DNA from: Clostridia bacterium
GTDB lineage: Bacteria; Bacillota; Clostridia; Oscillospirales; CAG-272
Length of the DNA stretch: 8,115 bases
Assembly (NCBI GenBank): GCA_017395885.1
Contig: JAFQNM010000048.1
Location: 1 to 8,115, forward strand
Direction of reading: 5' to 3'
A model generated the notes under the pieces. The model did not search any database. It was not told the DNA's origin and saw only the letters and a list, made by a program, of their open reading frames with translations. The translations under genes were made by a program, and so were the position numbers. The first letter of the stretch is position 1; each line of letters starts with the position of its first letter. Of the stretch, positions 5,502 to 8,115 are shown one piece after another.

Positions 5502-6192
5502 CATTCTTGAGTGCGTTCATCTGACGAAGAAGTACGGGCACAATATCGCACTTAACGACGTCTCCGTTTCCATTCCCTCCGGAAAGATCGTTGGTCTTCT
5601 CGGCCCCAACGGAAGCGGAAAAACCACCCTTATCAAGCTGATTGCAGGCCTGCTCGTTCCCAACGGCGGAGAGCTTTACATAAACGGATCAAAGCCCGGC
5701 CCCGAGACCAAGGCAATCATCTCCTACCTTCCCGAGCGCCCCTATTTTGACCCCTCTATGAGGATCTGTGAAATGCTCGATTTCTTTGCAGATTTCTATG
5801 CAGATTTCGATATGGAGAGAGCGGTGAAAATGCTCTCAGACCTTGGCATTTCTCAGGATGCAAAAATGAAGACCCTTTCCAAGGGCACAAAGGAGAAGGT
5901 GCAGCTCGTTCTCGTTATGTCCCGCCGCGCAAAGCTTTATCTTCTCGATGAGCCCATCGCCGGTGTAGACCCTGCAGCAAGAGACTATATTATGCGCACC
6001 ATTCTCACAAACTACGGCGAGGATTCCACCATCCTCATTTCCACCCACCTTATTACAGATATCGAAAAGGTGCTCGATGAGTATATTTTCATCAGCAACG
6101 GAAATATTTTCCGTCAGGGCACCGTTGATGACGTCCGCACCGAAGAAGGCAAGAGCCTTGATGAGCTTTTCAGGGAGGTGTTCAGATGCTGA
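5494..6192 (+). CDS. ABC transporter ATP-binding protein, YtrB-like exporter type
   Basis: The product is a 232-residue nucleotide-binding subunit on the cytoplasmic side of the membrane. Motifs in order: Walker A GPNGSGKTT (37-45), a Q-loop region in which Glu81 (YLPER) stands where many ABC proteins have Gln, the signature LSKGTKEK (128-135) instead of LSGGQ, Walker B LYLLDE (148-153), a D-loop at about 157-159 and the switch His185 (ISTH). The LSKG signature and YLPE variant match what I recall of YtrB-type ATPases that power ABC-2 exporters. I chose the ATG at 5494, which overlaps the regulator's last codons and has GAGG 6 bases upstream. The frame is open further upstream to 5290, but that part lies inside the regulator gene and gives no domain sequence. 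The stop overlaps the next start by 7 bases. Substrate unknown; plausible roles are peptide or antibiotic efflux, or envelope stress. Confidence 0.93.
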   Translation: MSNILECVHLTKKYGHNIALNDVSVSIPSGKIVGLLGPNGSGKTTLIKLIAGLLVPNGGELYINGSKPGPETKAIISYLPERPYFDPSMRICEMLDFFADFYADFDMERAVKMLSDLGISQDAKMKTLSKGTKEKVQLVLVMSRRAKLYLLDEPIAGVDPAARDYIMRTILTNYGEDSTILISTHLITDIEKVLDEYIFISNGNIFRQGTVDDVRTEEGKSLDELFREVFRC

Positions 6193-7034
6193 AGAAGCTG
6201 TTTCGGCATGATTTTGCCGCTATCGGAAGACATATGTGGCTGTTTTCCATAATCGTTTTTGCCACTACCGCACTGGGCTGTGCCTCAATTCTCGCTCTTG
6301 AGAATATAGATTTTGATCAAACCTCCGCCTTTTTCGACACTATTCAGCTCATTCTCACCTTAACGACGGTGATGAGCTTTCTTGCGATCTATGCATACGC
6401 AATTATCGGCACGGTAAATATCTTCAAGAGATATTACAACAATCTTTTCACAGACGAGGGATACCTGACCTTTACTCTCCCCGTTAAATCTTCTCAGATA
6501 TTCGGTGCAAAGATCCTCTCCGCCATTGCGTGGCTGCTCCTAATCGGCATTGTTGAGGCCCTCTGCTTCTGCCTGTTTATGATCACTGCTTTACCTACAT
6601 ATGCTATTTCAAGTCTGCTGAACAACTTTGGCCAGATGATAACAACAGCTGCGGAAGCTGTGGGAGTATTCCAGCTTGTGATCTATATTATAGAGATCAT
6701 AGTTGCTTCTCTGGCAACCGTCATTTATCAGATAGTTCTCGTATATATGAGCATCACCTTTGCAACAATTATTGCAAAAAAGCACAGAATGATAACCGGT
6801 GTGCTTATGTATTTTGTATCAAATATGCTGGTATCCATACTTATTACGGTGCTCGCCGCAATCACCACTGTAATTAGCTCCGCATTCTTCACGGCAGACT
6901 CTCTCACACATGAGATAATATCTGCAGAAATGCACGTTCAGCTCATCCAGTTCTTCCTGCTTTACGGCGGTGCAGCCACAGGCATCTATTTCTTCAACAG
7001 CTTTCTTCTTAAGAAAAAGCTGAATCTGCCCTGA
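6186..7034 (+). CDS. ABC-2-type transporter permease, partner of the YtrB-like ATPase
   Basis: The product is 282 residues with about six membrane segments (18-36, 53-79, 107-136, 162-197, 203-233, 252-272). Between the second and third lies the conserved cytoplasmic segment RYYNNLFTDEGYLTFTLPVKSSQIFGAKIL (82-111), given here as a domain landmark of this Firmicute exporter-permease family; it should contact the ATPase. A strong GGGAGGTG ribosome site (6173-6180) inside the ATPase gene and a 7-bp overlap with its stop show tight translational coupling. Only one permease gene is present, so the exporter probably works as a homodimer of this protein with two ATPase subunits. The gene ends with tandem stops (TGATAA) and runs into a strong terminator. 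The substrate cannot be inferred. Confidence 0.88.
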   Translation: MLKKLFRHDFAAIGRHMWLFSIIVFATTALGCASILALENIDFDQTSAFFDTIQLILTLTTVMSFLAIYAYAIIGTVNIFKRYYNNLFTDEGYLTFTLPVKSSQIFGAKILSAIAWLLLIGIVEALCFCLFMITALPTYAISSLLNNFGQMITTAAEAVGVFQLVIYIIEIIVASLATVIYQIVLVYMSITFATIIAKKHRMITGVLMYFVSNMLVSILITVLAAITTVISSAFFTADSLTHEIISAEMHVQLIQFFLLYGGAATGIYFFNSFLLKKKLNLP

Positions 7035-7044
7035 TAAAGCCAAA

Positions 7045-7074
7045 GAAAACCTCCGAAAATTTCCGGAGGTTTTC
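7045..7074 (+). terminator. Terminator of the GntR-ABC operon
   Basis: A perfect 11-bp stem (7045-7055 with 7064-7074) encloses an 8-nt loop and begins 10 bases after the permease stop. The A4 of the left arm pairs with the T4 of the right arm, so the U-run is part of the stem and the structure can also act from the minus strand. Confidence 0.85.
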
Positions 7075-7110
7075 AAGCTTTCCGCATATAAGCTATCTTT
7101 CGTATTCAAT

Positions 7111-7139
7111 AAAAAAGGACACCCAAAGGTGTCCTTTTT
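7111..7139 (-). terminator. Terminator of tsf
   Basis: A perfect 12-bp stem (7112-7123 with 7128-7139) has a 4-nt loop. Read on the minus strand it lies 11 bases past the tsf stop and finishes in six T. On the plus strand it finishes in five T, so it backs up the preceding terminator against readthrough in either direction. Confidence 0.9.
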
Positions 7140-7150
7140 CATTTACTTAA

Positions 7151-8074
7151 TTACTTAAGCATGCTTGCGATCTCGTCGCCGAAGTTCTCTTCCTTCTTCT
7201 CAAGGCCTTCGCCTCTCTCGTAAAGGTAGAAAGCTGCAACGGAGATGTCGCCGCCAAGCTCCTTAGCAGTATTAGCGATATACTTGCCAACGGAGATCTT
7301 GTCATCCTTAACGTATGCCTGGTCTACAAGGCAAACTCTCTCATAGAACTTGCCAAGCTTACCCATGATCATCTTCTCAAGGATAGCCTCAGGCTTGTTT
7401 GCATTCTTCTCATCGTTCTTGATCTGAGCGAGGAGAACGGACTTCTCTTCCTCAAGTGCGCTTTCGGGAACCTCGTCACGGCAAACGTAGCTGGGAGGAG
7501 AGCCTGCTGCGATCTGGAGAGCGATGTTCTTTGCGAATACAGCGAACTCGGGCTTCTCAGCGATTGCAGCGTCTGTGTTGAACTTAACTACAACACCTGT
7601 TGTGCCTGCACCGTGAATGTATGCAGATGTGATGCCCTCGATAACTACGAAGCGGCGGATGTTCATGTTCTCACCGATTGTGAAGATCATGTCCTTAACC
7701 TTTGCCTCAACTGTGAAGTTATCGTCATATGCGAGAGCGTTGAGCTCCTCAAGAGTTGCGGGCTTGTTAGCAAGGATAACCTTCTCAATGCCGCGAACGA
7801 ACTCCTTGAAGGTCTCGTTCTTTGCAACGAAGTCTGTCTCAGCGTTAACCTCGATCATAACAGTAACGCCATTCTCGGACATAATATCTACTACACCCTC
7901 GGATGCGATTCTGCCTGCCTTCTTTGCTGCTACGGAAAGGCCCTTCTCACGAAGGATCTTTACTGCCTCATCAAAGTCACCGTTTGCCTCGTTAAGTGCC
8001 TTCTTGCACTCCATCATACCAATACCCGTCTTTGCGCGAAGCGCCTGTACGTCCTTTGCGGTAATGTTTGCCAT
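7151..8074 (-). CDS. tsf: Translation elongation factor Ts
   Basis: EF-Ts is the guanine-nucleotide exchange factor that recycles EF-Tu from its GDP to its GTP form in the cytoplasm. The 307-residue product is full length for Firmicutes. The N-terminal UBA-like module (about 1-55) carries the hallmark VQALRAKTGIGMMECKKAL, followed by the core with ETDFVAKN (79-86), the segment that inserts next to the EF-Tu nucleotide site. The second core repeat contains ALQIAAGSPPSYVCRDEVP (about 185-203), and the C-terminal part contains KFYERVCLVDQ (242-252). The start at 8074 gives the canonical MANITAKDVQ opening and has AGAAAGGA (8084-8091) about 9 bases upstream. No promoter is seen in 8075-8115. In most bacteria tsf follows rpsB, which I would expect just beyond the right edge. 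Very high confidence. Confidence 0.98.
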   Translation of the reverse strand: MANITAKDVQALRAKTGIGMMECKKALNEANGDFDEAVKILREKGLSVAAKKAGRIASEGVVDIMSENGVTVMIEVNAETDFVAKNETFKEFVRGIEKVILANKPATLEELNALAYDDNFTVEAKVKDMIFTIGENMNIRRFVVIEGITSAYIHGAGTTGVVVKFNTDAAIAEKPEFAVFAKNIALQIAAGSPPSYVCRDEVPESALEEEKSVLLAQIKNDEKNANKPEAILEKMIMGKLGKFYERVCLVDQAYVKDDKISVGKYIANTAKELGGDISVAAFYLYERGEGLEKKEENFGDEIASMLK

Positions 8075-8115
8075 AATCTATAATCCTTTCTCGTATTTTT
8101 GAAAAAATTACTCTG

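Noticed and set aside
5787..5808. Tandem TGCAGATTTC copies with a 12-base period in the ATPase gene
   Set aside because: They encode an Ala-Asp-Phe-Tyr/Asp pattern in a region where I recall similar residues in YtrB-type ATPases, so this is protein-level repetition and not a DNA element.
7613..8102. Long plus-strand open frames opposite tsf
   Set aside because: They are antisense shadows created by the biased codon use of tsf; they have no ribosome sites and no recognisable protein features.

Overview
The window reads as chromosomal DNA of a low- to mid-GC Firmicute, most likely a gut or rumen clostridium of the Ruminococcus/Oscillospiraceae type. This is inferred from the strong AAAGGA/GGAGG-type ribosome binding sites, the sigma-A-like promoters, the lipoprotein signal peptides, the YtrA-type GntR regulator paired with an ABC exporter, and a maltose-type importer with no ATPase gene beside it. 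All genes look intact. There are no RNA genes, CRISPR arrays, insertion sequences or phage genes.

Layout. (1) Positions 1-60 hold a rho-independent terminator. (2) 60-530, minus strand: a small lipoprotein with an acidic Thr/Glu-rich linker and a C-terminal Cys/His domain resembling the Ada metal-binding fold, with a near-consensus promoter at 564-592. (3) 531-724 is a divergent intergenic region. (4) 725-4298, plus strand: a maltose/maltodextrin-type importer in the order binding lipoprotein, MalF-like permease, MalG-like permease. A stem-loop lies between the first two genes, and the permease genes overlap by ATGA. (5) 4306-5040: a polytopic membrane protein resembling the TraX family. It follows malG by 7 bp and has a terminator-like hairpin inside its first codons. 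(6) 5055-7034: a new transcription unit with a consensus promoter and a palindromic operator, encoding a GntR/YtrA-type repressor, an ABC ATPase and an ABC-2-type permease, all with overlapping ends. (7) 7045-7139: two strong back-to-back terminators. (8) 7151-8074, minus strand: tsf (elongation factor Ts), with its start near the right edge; rpsB would be expected just outside.

How the genes work together. The importer should capture an oligosaccharide with the lipoprotein and pass it through the MalF/MalG pore. Because no MalK is encoded here, it must use an ATPase encoded elsewhere, as MsmX-type shared ATPases do in other Firmicutes. The GntR-ABC unit looks like an autoregulated efflux or stress module: the regulator probably binds the repeat cluster over its own promoter and controls the ATPase and permease with it. 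tsf is a core translation gene on the opposite strand, insulated by the terminators.

Nothing here is convincingly a wholly new system. The points most worth a second look are the TraX-like gene tied to a sugar importer and apparently lacking family His/Asp positions, the hairpin at its 5' end, the structured operator of the GntR unit, and the zinc-ribbon-like lipoprotein.
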